Shown in pieces: positions 10,801 to 22,800 of a stretch of 47,717 nucleotides of DNA. Within the stretch, counting starts at the first letter, position 1; each line of letters starts with the position of its first letter. Source of the stretch: Symbiodinium natans (lineage: Eukaryota > Sar > Dinophyceae > Suessiales > Symbiodiniaceae); the NCBI GenBank assembly GCA_905221605.1, contig CAJNDS010000016.1:207832-255548 (forward strand). The letters run 5' to 3'. Below the pieces are notes generated by a model. The model did not search any database. It worked only from the letters and a program-made list of their open reading frames with translations, and was not told the DNA's origin. Made by a program: the position numbers and the translations under genes.

Positions 10801-13800
10801 AAGGAACTTACCATAAGGCCCGGGGCGCTTATGTCAAGGGGCTGGGGAATTCCCAGTGAGTTTTATGGGCTTAGGAGCCTTCTGTCTTTCACTTCTCGTG
10901 TTCGGGTCTAGGGCCTCCAGCGTTATTCAAGGGTTCAGGGTATTGGTGCGGCTGAGGGTCGTTCAGGGTTGAGGCTAGAGGGTCTAGGGTGTGGGAATTG
11001 AGGGTTTAGGGCGCATGCAGGGGCGTGCTAGTCCGCGCCGAACCTCACATCTTCCAGAGCTTGCGCTGTAGTCCTTTCTTGAGCCGTAGTCCTTTGTGAG
11101 GCCCGTGCCGCGTCAAGTTGAGGGCCCAACGGTTTAGGGTCTAGGGTTTGGGGGTGTAGGGTTCATTATGGCACATGTACATCTCCTTGTGTTTCCAACC
11201 ATGCGTACCCTAGAGCCGCCCCCACTAACCCCTTTTCTCCCCAACTTCCGTCGTCCCAGGTGGATCTTTGAGATTGCCGACCGGCCGAGGGACGTCCAAG
11301 GCCTGGGGCTTTTGCATGTCCTGCTTTTGGACATTTTAGGGCTTAGGGCTCAGGGCTTAGGGCTCAGGGCTTAGGGCTCAGGGCTTAGGGTTTAGGGTTA
11401 GGGTTAGGGTTTAGGGTTTGGGGTTTGGCGGGGGAGGAAGGGCTCTGTCACGATGCTCATTTCTCTGAGCAGGCGTGGAGGCAAAGAAAAGAAGGAAGGA
11501 GACAAGAGAGACGAGAGTGTCGTAACCTCGTTGTACCAGGTGTCTGAGGCAAAAGGCTCTAAAAACTCGATGTTTCTGCACGGATGTTTTCTGTATTTGT
11601 GCCCCGGCAGCATCAATGCGTGCTCCTGCTGCACATGTTGTACTGAGAAACGCTAAAAACTCAAGGTTTTTGCGCGCTGAACGTCTGCATTTTTGATTCG
11701 TTAGCAGGAAGTCGATCTGACTGAACAGCTCTTTTGGCTTGACTGGGTCTTCGAATCGTCGACGATACGAAGCGAAAGCTGCGATAATCGCTTCGACGCC
11801 CCGATGCTGATTTATATCCTCGTCATTCGCACGCAGTGGTAGCAAGGAGGTTATCATCATCGTGCGGCCATGTGTGCTCTGGCCACACGCACCCACTGGT
11901 AACATGGATGCTACCATCGTGCGGGCATGCGTGCTCTGGCCATTCGCACTCACTGCTCACATGGATGTTATCTTCGCGCGGGTGTGCTTGGGGCATTCGC
12001 ACGCGCTGCGAACATGGAATCCAAAGCCAGAGACGCGTCGGAGGGACCTGGGCGGGGCAAACGGGCACGACGGAGCCGTGATTCCGAGTTCATGGCTCGG
12101 GTTCGGCATAAGTGTGCGCCTTTGAGATGGCAGAGGACACCGAGGTTTCAGGACGTGGGAGCTTCAGGGCGCCCACAATCCTAGGCAAAGTCTGAGTCCT
12201 AAACCCTATTAACCCTGAACCCTAAGGCTACATTGCCCCCCCAAAGCCCCCGAAGGTGTAGACTTCAAAGAATTGCCCTAAAAAACTCAGCAAAGACGCA
12301 GCAATGCTGTGAACCTTAAACCTGAAATCTTGGGTTGCGGGTTTTAGGGTGTAGGATTTGTGGGTGAGGGTTTGCCTGAGCCCCTTTGCTACACAGGCGG
12401 CCAGTCGGGTCCGGGGCGGCGCGCTTGGCCGTTCAGGGGTTCCCTTGAAGGGATCCTACGGAGGTCCAAGGATTCGGCGTGCCGTTTTTGGGGTTCCTAA
12501 GGGCGTCTGCGTGTTTTGTGATAGGTACGGCGTAATTTCGGGGTCGGAAGAGTCACCAATTGCGGTCCCTTACTACAATAACCCGAATTATTGTGACCTC
12601 TATACATTGCGCTGCTTTTCTGGGAAATTACACAGTGAAAGGCGGAGGGTTTGAGGGTTCGAGGCTTGGCCCCCATCCGTCATAGCAGCCTTGATGCGGC
12701 GAATGCCCAAGGCAAAAGGGTTTCGCAAACTTGCTTTAAGCCTGAACCCTAAAGCCCGAGACTGGTTTAGGGTTTAGGGTTTAGGGTTTAGGGTTTAGGG
12801 TTTAGGGTTTACAAAGGCAGTGCATGGAGCTGTGCCAGCTGGACTTGATGTTCGACCTCAAGTGCAAAGACACATGGAGGCGGACACCCGAACCCCTAGA
12901 CCCTAGACCCTAAACCCTAAACCCTAAACCCTAAACCCTAAACCCTAAACCCTAAACCCTACACCCTAAACCCTAAACCCTAAACCCTAAACCCAAACCC
13001 TTCAACTCGAGTTCTAAGAGGTCTAAGGGTCTTTGAGTTCAGCTGTAGGCCCTGAGCCCTCAATCCTAGCTGGTTCGCGGGGTTTACAGGGTTTTGGGTT
13101 GAGGGTTTAGGGGTTTAGGCTTACGGTTTAGGGCCTACAGGGCTTCGGGTTTAGGATCATCATGTCATCCGCTCCCCCTAATTTACAGACCACCACACAT
13201 CCCATTATGTTAAATATTCCCATTCTCGTACCGACATAATTATAGAAACAACAATAAGGGTAATGTGCATATTCTCGAGTCTGGCAGGGGGAAGCTTAAT
13301 TGCAGAATCTCGGGTCAGGAGTTGCCCCATCGTTTGTCAAAAAGATCCGATCTCCCCTGCAAAAGCTTAGAAGCCCCTCCACAAGGATTACTAGATCCTG
13401 CGGAGATCATGGCTTCAGGGGCTGGGATGTTGTAGCGGGGCTCAGGGGCATAGGCTTCGGGAGCTGCGGGAAAGGGGTTCAGGGCTTAGGGTTTAAGATT
13501 TCGGGTTCAGGGCTGAGGTAGGCTTCTACGCATGTAGGGGGGGGGGGGGGGGGGGGGGGTGTCAGGGGCTTGAGGTTCGGTCCCCCCAGCTCCCGCCGGC
13601 TGCCAGTCCGAGTATGTACCTCGAGTCCCTCAAAGACGACCAGGGGACCTTCTGGAATGCCTGGCGCCCAGCCCTTCTTCGCAGTTGAAGGCCTATGGCC
13701 AGAGTGCAAGGGCGGGTTCATGTAGCAGCCCTGATCCCCATGTGTTGTAGGCATGCGCCGTAGTAACTTTGCACGTTCGTGCTTTGTGCTTGCTTTCCCC

Positions 13801-16800
13801 CCCTCACCCTCCTACGACCACAAATCCAAACCCCACAACCGGAGAGGAGTTACTATGTTAAGGGGTACCCTCGTTGGGGTTCCTAGACTCGTCTGTGAAT
13901 AGGCTACCCCTTCTTAGGAAACGCCCATACGAATGCCCCGCAGGAGCGTGCCCGACACCTTGCGCCCCAAACCCTCATATTGTAATTAACTATGTGCATG
14001 CGCATTTTTTTGTTTTTTAATACGTTTTTGGTTTGCGACAGGTCGTACACTCAAGTGCCGAAGCGCCCCCGCTCCGACAGCCCCAACCCTCACGCCCAGG
14101 CCACCTCCAACACGGGATTGCATCTCCGGCTTACACTTGCTCAGCAGCCTGGTAAGTCCGAGCGCCCTCAAGGTAAGACTCACATCCCTAAGATACAAGC
14201 TGCGCCCCACCAAGGGACGGGGGGAGGGAGATTGCATGCTTCGTGGTATTTTAACTTTCAATCCAGGGTCACGATGGCCCGAGCGACCCAGAATCGAAAG
14301 ATTGACCCTTTGAGAGATGTACGATAGCATCCGGGACTAAAGCCTGGGATTTTGGAAGTCGTGTGAACTGTCAAGGGTCGACAGTTGCAAACAGAACGCG
14401 CGAGCTTGGAAGGTTACCCTAAACCCTAAACCCAGAACCCTGGTAAAGCCTTGCAGACGCAGAGGGAGAAGAGACCTAGGCCTATGCCCTTGACCCGAAA
14501 CTCCTAAGCCCTAAACCACAAGCCTCCTTGGCTGATGGCTGGGGTAACGGTTAGAATGCGGGCGACTGTTTGGGGCTTCGTGATCTGCATGGCTTCAGGC
14601 TTCAACCTTGGCCTTGGACCCATAATTTTGCGGCCTGGCATGGGGGACGCTTTCAATTAACCCTTCTAGAAGCAATACAACGGGGCCAAGTTAGCAAAGT
14701 ATTTTGAGGGAGTCGTTCAGAATCTAGGGCCACGATGGAAGCCGGAGCCTTCCTTGACGGGTCTCCTTTCTCTTTGTTCATAAGGCTTATGTGATTTCCT
14801 CAGCTTCTCGCAAAACCCCAAGCCCTACACCCTAAGCCCTGCTGCAACCCCTAATCAAGCCCCTAAACCCTTCATCTGAACCTGCAGAACACTACATTGG
14901 GGTTTAGGGTTTAGGGTTTTGGGGTTTAGGGCTTTAGGGTTTTGGGTTGAGGCTTTAGGGTTTTTGGGTTGAGGGTTTAGGGTTTAGGGCGTATGCAAGA
15001 GCCGATGGCCCTTGTCACGATTCTTAGCTGGGTAGGCCCTTGGGATTGTTCTGTATTTTCCCTTCGTGGGGTGAGGAGGATCCTAAACAGGAATGTTCTT
15101 GTTTTTTTGCAGGGGGTTTTAGGGACCAGCTTAGTAAGGTCAGTGCCCTGCAAATGTTTTGCCATGTTTTGTGACTGTAGTGGCAATGTCACCTAAACCC
15201 TAAACCCTAAACCCTAAACCCTAAACCCTAAACCCTAAACCCTAAACCCTAAACCCTAAACCCTAAACCCTAAACCCTGTTTCTGGGTCGACACCGGCTC
15301 TCTGGATCCGCCAGGCATCTGCTGGTCGACTCGGTCACAGAGTGCACCACGGCCAACACCTGGAGGTCTCACGCTGCGCCTCTGCACAGGGGTCGGGGCT
15401 GAGCTAAAACCCTAAACCCTAAGCCCTAAACCCTAAACCCTAAACCCTAAAACCCTAAAACCCTAAAGCCCTAAAACCCTAAAACCCTAAACCCTCATCA
15501 AGCTTATGTCGCCCCTTTCTTGAGCGCATGGATCCTCTGGGAGCTTCCTGCTTGATGAGCTCCGAGCGCCCTTGAAGCTTTGTCAAGCACTTCTGCCCAA
15601 GGTCATGCTCGTGTAGGATTGGGTTCAGGGTTTAGGGTAACCCTAAACCCATAAACTCCAAACTCCCGAACCCTAAGCCCTAAACTCCTAGGCCCCAAAG
15701 CCTCCAATCAGCGTTTCGGCTTTAGGGTTTAGGGCTTCGGGCTCGTTAGAGTTTAGGGTTCCCGTCGTTCGCTGTTAGATTTGTTGGTTTAGTGTTGGGT
15801 TATTGTGGAGTACGGATTCATGTATAGGCCACATGGATGGGTTCAAGCCCTCAACTCCTCCATAGTGTTTGATCCAAAATGGGGGCCCTGGGAGAGGCCC
15901 CAGACAAGTGCCCCATGGTTTGGGCACTCCAGACAAGTGCCCCATGGTTTCCCTAAACCCCAAAAACCTAAACGCCAAACCCTAAGCCCCTAAATCCTAA
16001 ACCCAAACCCTAAACCCCAAACCCTGAACCCTAAAGCCAAAAAAGCCGTTTCTTGCCGCTGTGGGGTCAGGGTTCCACTCTGCTCTTGACTTTGCATGCC
16101 CTTCCTCGACCCAAGGATTGGCGCTTTCTATCTTGGGGTTCATTAGGATTCAGGGTTTTGGGTTTTGGGTTTTGGGTTTAGGGTTTAGGGTTGGGCCATG
16201 CTGGGGGTCTTAGTTCTGGCACGTTCCTTTCTTAGCTTTCAGTGCCAGAACGGACCAACCACACTCTGCCAGGGCACCCTCCTGTACTGCGCCGCCGGGC
16301 ACGAACGTCACGTCGCACCTGTACTACGAGCTGAACCAAAAAGCAGCCGTCGAAGCCCTCAGCGAGTGGCGCACTGTTTGATGGTGCATGGGCAGGCTGC
16401 ACATGATTTGTTGGGTACCTAAATGAAGTTCTAGCCCATTAAATTCTGCAGTGGCCCTACTTGTGTGTAAATGTATTCGGGGTGTAGGATCTTGGCGTTT
16501 AGGATTTAGGGTTTAGGATTTAGGGTGTAGGATTTAGGGTTTAGGGTTTAGGGGTAGAGGGGACTATCTAGATCTTTTTTTGTGGGGCCCTTTTGGCCAG
16601 ATTTCAGCACTTCTAATCCTTGATCCCAGCCATACCCTGAACTCCACACCCAGAATCCCTAGCGATCCTAAAGCCGCGTCCTACAGCCATCAATTGAAAA
16701 GTGTTCCTCAGTACAGAAAAGGAGCCCACCCCTCCCCCACCCAAAGATACTTTTCACAGGTATTATGTAACAATTATGTAAGGCCAGCGCCGCCGCCATC

Positions 16801-19800
16801 CCAGGGGTAGGGGGGTTGTACGAGGAGCAGGGGTCTGCTGAAGCCTCGTTAACACAGTCCCAAATTTACGTGGGTGCTGTGGGGACGGTGAGGGCGTATA
16901 GGCGTAGACCGGAGCATCTTAGAATCAGAGTTGCAAGGGTCGCAAGAGCAGAGCAGCTGCGGGGGCGAGGGGGGAGCAGTACGTCGGATCTGTGGGTACG
17001 ATAAGGGGTGCAGGCGGTGGGGTATAAAAGGGGAAGGGCTAAAACAAAGGCTTCACTGGCGCCGGCCCGAGCGTCGCCGGATCATAATCGTCCTGAACTC
17101 AAGGGTCCCAAAACCCGAAACCCCAAACCCCAAACCCTGAAACCTGAACCCTAAACCCTGAAACCTGAACCCTAAACCCTTAACCCTAACCCTGAACCCT
17201 AGCTTCTGTCTCAGGTCAAGTGTGTCAAGGTCGCGAAGGGGGAGACGGGTGGCGATGGTGGCGGTGGTGGCGGTGGCGGCGGTGGTGGGCCGCCCGGGCG
17301 CCGCCTTCAGCAGGCCCCCGCACCGATGCGGGTCTACGGGCCGAGGTCTCAGTTGAGTTTAGGCTTTGCAGGCTTTGCTACCCTAACCCTATATACTTCC
17401 AGGGACCGAATACATGAGTCTTTGGGGGTTCCAGTAGCCTAATTATTAGATCCCTGGCAGTATAAGCTAAGCTGCATCCTTAACACTATGGAAGATAGTG
17501 CTCATTCCAGGCGGTTTTTTGGATTGAGGGCTGCAGCGAATCTCATGCGCAATTGGAAACTCCAGCCAACGCCCTGCCTGAGGTGCGATGCGCAGTATGC
17601 CTCGGTCGAGAACAGTCTCCCTGACTCGTTGCCAGAATGAGTCGGCCACATGCAGCAGATCTAGAGGAAATGAGGTTATGGGTTCTTGTAGGTTTCACTC
17701 TCCATCCAAACTCCACCCCTTCAACCCTAAACCAATCTCCCCATGGCAGGTTCAGGACTTTTCGATGCAAATGGGCAGCCCTTCTCCATCAGCACTCATT
17801 GCCGGGCGCTCAGTTGTATGAGTGGCCCTACGTCAAAACCCGTGCTTACTCGTCGTAGTTTAGAGGCTTCTTCCCTTCAAGAGGATGAAGTGGGTGGAGG
17901 AGGGTGATGTGACTTAAGGGGCGTTTCGAATAGACTATGAGGAATGAACTAGAAGTAATAGAGACCCAAAGTGCCTCAAGCTTGAAAGAGAAGCCCTGAA
18001 GCCCGGCATGTTTTCCAACAGCAAGAGCTCAGCTGACATGTAGAGACGGACTTCAAACCGCTCAGGTCTGCGATACGATGACATTGTCATGGAAAGCTAC
18101 AGCCGCCGGAGACCTATTCATCTGGGTTTTGGAGTACTACACTTTAATTCATTTTTTCGTTCTGGGTTCCCGCTATAGCTACCTATACCTAAAAGTATAT
18201 ACCTTTTTCCAGGGTCTACTCCAAAGGGTCATGTATCGTGCGCAACTGTTTCGGCAGAGCCTGAACAACGACGTATGCCAAGCAGAGGTGCAAGCCTCTG
18301 GGGAAGGTACGCCATGAGATGCGGCACAAGAAACATGGTTGAGATGATTTCCGTTTTCGGCGCAGATGGCCCTTTGCCCTTTGCCCCTTTGGGAAGTGCC
18401 CGGGCAATCTAGATAGCAACCATCCCTCCAATTCCTGTAGAACAGGAGACAAGTACTGACCTTTCGAGCGCTTCTTCCGACAATAGGACCATGGAACAGG
18501 AGCGTCTCTTCACGTTCAGTGTTGGGGAACGGCACTCTCGTCGGCTCTCCTTGATACACTTATATCCCGAATCCGAAGCCCCTTCAAGTCGAGCAGTTGA
18601 AGACGTCTCCCAGGCACGCCCGCCATTCGCCTCAGACAAGACTGTCCACGCCCTAGATGCGGGGGTTTCGGAGTACCCAGAGAGTCCAATACCCCTTGAA
18701 TAAGGAATGTACCTTAAATCATATTAAGGATCCCTATATGATTTAAGGTATATTCCTTATTTAAGAGGTATTGGGCTCTTTGGGTAGTTTTAAATTTATT
18801 GCCCAAACATCTCAAATCTCATGGGCGTCATGAAAGGGGCGTCAGCACCCTAAGCCCCTGCAGATCGCAAAGCCCTTCACCCTGAACTCTCAAGCCACAC
18901 AGGTGACGCTTTCGGCTTGTGAAGGGCAAGTCCTTGCCAAGTGCATTTTATGGTCTTTTCAAAGCCTGGAAGCCCCAAACCCTGCAACTGAAAATCTAGA
19001 ACTTCAATGTGTCGTGAGGGGCTTTCACGGACCTCTTGCTTTTGCGGACCTATGTGTCAATATAAATATAAATATATGTACATATACATATATATACATA
19101 TATATATATATATATGTATATGTACAGGCGCATGTATCTGTCTGTATGTATGCATATTCTCACACTCAAAAGCGCACAAGTCTTCAACTCCAAGCACCAT
19201 AGGGGCCGTACCCGTAAGCCTGAAAGCCCCCACATGTCTCAAGGTTCACCCCATTCACCTTAAGTTACCAACCCCTGGGTTTAGGGTTTAGGGTTTAGGG
19301 TTTAGGGTTTAGGGTGTAGGGTGTAGGGTGTAGGGTGTAGGGGAACCCCTAAACACCTTTATCGGCCCTACAAGCCATTATGGCACACAACCCTGTGGGA
19401 ACCCGTTCAAACGCTCCAAGCTCCCCTCTGAGACCCCAGGTAACCCTGCAAGCCCGCAACGCCCCTGCGCCTTTGGAAACTAAGGTCTCTTCCCAGTGAC
19501 TAAGGAGGCTGGCCTGGAAGGTTTAGGGTTTGGGGTTAAGGGTTTAGGATTTGGAGGCTTGGGGTTTCGGTTTTGTGGAGAGGGTTTAGGGTTTAGAGTT
19601 TGGGGCCGTTTGGAGGTTCACGGGTAGTTAAATGTGGGGTTATAAGTAGCGTAATTATAACTATATCTGAGTATAACCTTGTTCGGGGTGCTGAGAACCC
19701 TAACTACCCACGAACCGTCAAGTAAGGCTCAGGCTTCAAGGGAGGGAGTTCACACTAGGCTTGAGACTTAGGGTAGGGTTTAGGGTTTAGGGTTCAGGGT

Positions 19801-22800
19801 TCTAGGATTAAGAGTTTCGGTTGTTGAGCTTTTTGAGTCAGACCTCAAGCCCCTTGCGAGGCTTTATCGAGTTTAGGGTTAACCTACGTCTAGCAGCGCC
19901 ACACCGTGTCCGAAGTACTGAGCCTTAAAAACTGAACTTATAAACGTTTTTCCCAAGCCAACAGCTTTGGAGACTTGAAACTTAGCCCAGACACCGCACG
20001 TGCCTGAACCCTAAATTGCGTGTCCCTATTCGTGTGTACACTGTGTACGCTTTTCTCTTTTTTTTTTTTTTTGGGGGGGGGGGGGGGGTTCCTGTAACAT
20101 GAATAAGGAACCCCTGTCTTTGAAGGATTGCGAATGGCCATGCTGTGCCTTGCAAGCTTTCATCCATACAGTATTTTGGGGGTATACTAGGGGTAACCCC
20201 ATGAATAAGAATTCTAGTATTTTGGGGGCTGTAACCCCCTAGGTAGGGATCTACCTAATTACAGCCTGATGTTGGAGAAACCAGGCTGCCCAAGTGGCTC
20301 TTGCTGAGGGCGAGGACAAGATCTTGGGGCCGAGGCCCCACCTCAGTGCTTTAAAGCACCTACTTTCAGGTCTAGGGTTTAGGGTTTAGGGTTTAGGGTT
20401 TAGGGGATGGATGAGTAATCTTCCTCAACCTTAAACCCTTTCTACCCTCAACAGGTAGAAGGCTTGGGGGTGTGAGCTGTAGGGTACAAGGTTCAGGGTG
20501 CAGGTGATGCTTCACCCATAACGACGATGGCCGCCCCTAGAGTTTGGGGTTTTAGGGCCCAGAGCCCAAACCCCAAACAAAAAACCCTAGACCCGGCCCC
20601 CTAGGAGCGGGGCCAATGCTTAGGCCTTTAGGTTTTTGGCTTAGGGTTTAGGGTTTAGGGCTGAGGTTTAGGGTTTAGGGTTTAGGGTTTAGGGTTTAGG
20701 GTTTAGGGTTTAGGGTTTAGGGTTTAGGGTTTAGGGTTTAGGGTTTAGGGTTTAGGGTTTAGGGTTTAGGGTTTAGGGCCTCGGAGCTGAAGGGTCTCTA
20801 CATTTCGGGTTTTGGGCGCTGCCGCTGTTGACATCTTCTACGCCAGCATGCTCTCCTGCTCCTTCCTCCGTCGTTCAGGCTTTGGTGAAGCAGATAAGCC
20901 CCAGAACCCTACCTTTTAGCGTTTCTGCTACATAATTTTAGGGATGAAGTGAATTCCTCAACTCCTTAAATGCTACACCCTGGCCCTAAGTTGTGCTCTC
21001 CAATCCCTGAATCTGCCTAGTCTTTGGTTTCTTGGTCCCAGGCCTTGTAGGTTCGGGGTTAGGGGCATGTGTTCAGCATCTTCCGGATCATCCTGATGCT
21101 GCAAGGTTTAGGGTCTAAGGTCTTGGGGGCCACAGAGACAGAAAGGAAGGAATGAAGGAAGGAAGGAAGGGAGGAAGGAAGGCTGGATGGATGGATGGAT
21201 GGGACGTATGGATGGGAGAAAGAAAAACAAAGAAAGAGAGAAAGAGAGAAAGAGTGGGGCGCGCTCGTGCGCGAGGGACAAGGTCACCTTCCCTGTTCCC
21301 CATGCGCAGCAGAAGAAGCAGAAGAAGAATAAGAAAAAAAGAGAAAGGGAAAGAGAGCGAGAAGAGAGGGAAAGTGGAGGTCCTTACGATTCCTTCTCAT
21401 CGGTGGACTCAACTTGGAATGGGAGCAAGAAGGGGCTCCATGTTGACTTATGCTCACATTACTGTTACCCACCGACTACCCAGCTGCATATGTCGACGCC
21501 AACGGTTTCAGGCTTCACTACTGACCGAAGGTGCCACAGCGCGAGTTCCAACCTCCTGCCAATGCTGCTTCCCACCCTGGATTCCACAAGCTTTCAGTAC
21601 TATGGGAGGCCGCCAGAGGCGAAAACTTCCCTGCACCCGCCAAGGAGGCTGAAATTTCAGCAAGGAAAGGCGAAGTCGATCGTGTCGGAGGCGTATCCTG
21701 CAGCGAATCCTCCCCCCACGTGGGACGTTCTTGGCCCGCCTGCAAGAAGAACATTGGTCCCGATCAGACGGAGTAGGCAATCATCGCCAAAGTGTGAGTG
21801 CGGCCCTGTGGACATGCTTTGGGCTGCGGAGAGAGACTGGGGTGCCTGGGCGTCTCATTTGAGCGGAAGAGTGGCATGATGTTGACAGATAGATAGACTT
21901 TGGTGAGCGTGCGTGCTGCGGGCGTGCGTGCATATGAGAGAGAGAGAGAGAGCGCGAGACAGAAAGAGAGCGAGCGAGAGAGCGAGCGAGAGAGAGAGAG
22001 AGAGACAGAGACAGAGAGCGAGAGACAGAGAGTGAGAGAAAAGGTGTGTCACTGAGATAGGCAGACAGACAGACCTGGAGAAAGAGAGGGTGAGAGAGAA
22101 AGAGAGGGAGAGAGAGGAACGGAGAGAAATAGAGTCAATGCCTGAGTTGATGTCAAAATATGTTAGAGACATGGCATGGTTGACCACCTAAAACACCTTC
22201 CTGTACCTGCTAATTACAACTTGTGCGTGGGAGTCCGACTGAAGCTCGTGGCAGATCACCACAGGATTAGGGTTTAGAGTTTAGGGTTGCCTGGATACTG
22301 AAGCGTGTGACACATTGTAGTATCATCACTGTGAAGTGTTTCCGAGGAAAGCCAGAGACGGAGCAGTCGTGTTGAGCATTGTACTTGGTGGTTGTTCAGA
22401 CTGTGTGCGTGTGCGGGCAGCTGGCATGCTTCCAGAGGTCGCACTGCAAGCCTCAGCTGCTTTCAGACCCCAAAGCCCTGCAACCCGCCGAGATCTACAA
22501 CCCTACCAACCCAAAAAACATCCCCCAAAACACCTTTCAAAGAGAGACTGAAACTCTACAAACCCCCAGCTCATTTGACCTTCAACCTCAGACCCCAGTG
22601 CCCTTCAGTCTATATACACGAAAGCCCTGAATTTTGGAGGCTGCGGTGCTACTGCACACAGCAGATTGCAAACGACCCCTTCTTGCGGATCCCAGGACGG
22701 GCTCAGGGGCTTTAACGTTCTCGGCTTCGGAGTTTGTCAGGGCTCTCAGCCCGAGACGTTGAGACCCAAAGAACTCCTTTACAATGCGTAGTGCAAGCTA

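Noticed and set aside
11411-11953. Minus-strand 180-codon ORF
   Set aside because: It runs through a minisatellite and ends in telomere-derived NPKP; every other supported exon is on the + strand.
21152-21652. Lys/Glu-rich protein at the GAAA/GGAA repeat
   Set aside because: The N-terminal half is purine microsatellite; only the part from 21540 on has exon-like composition and in another frame.
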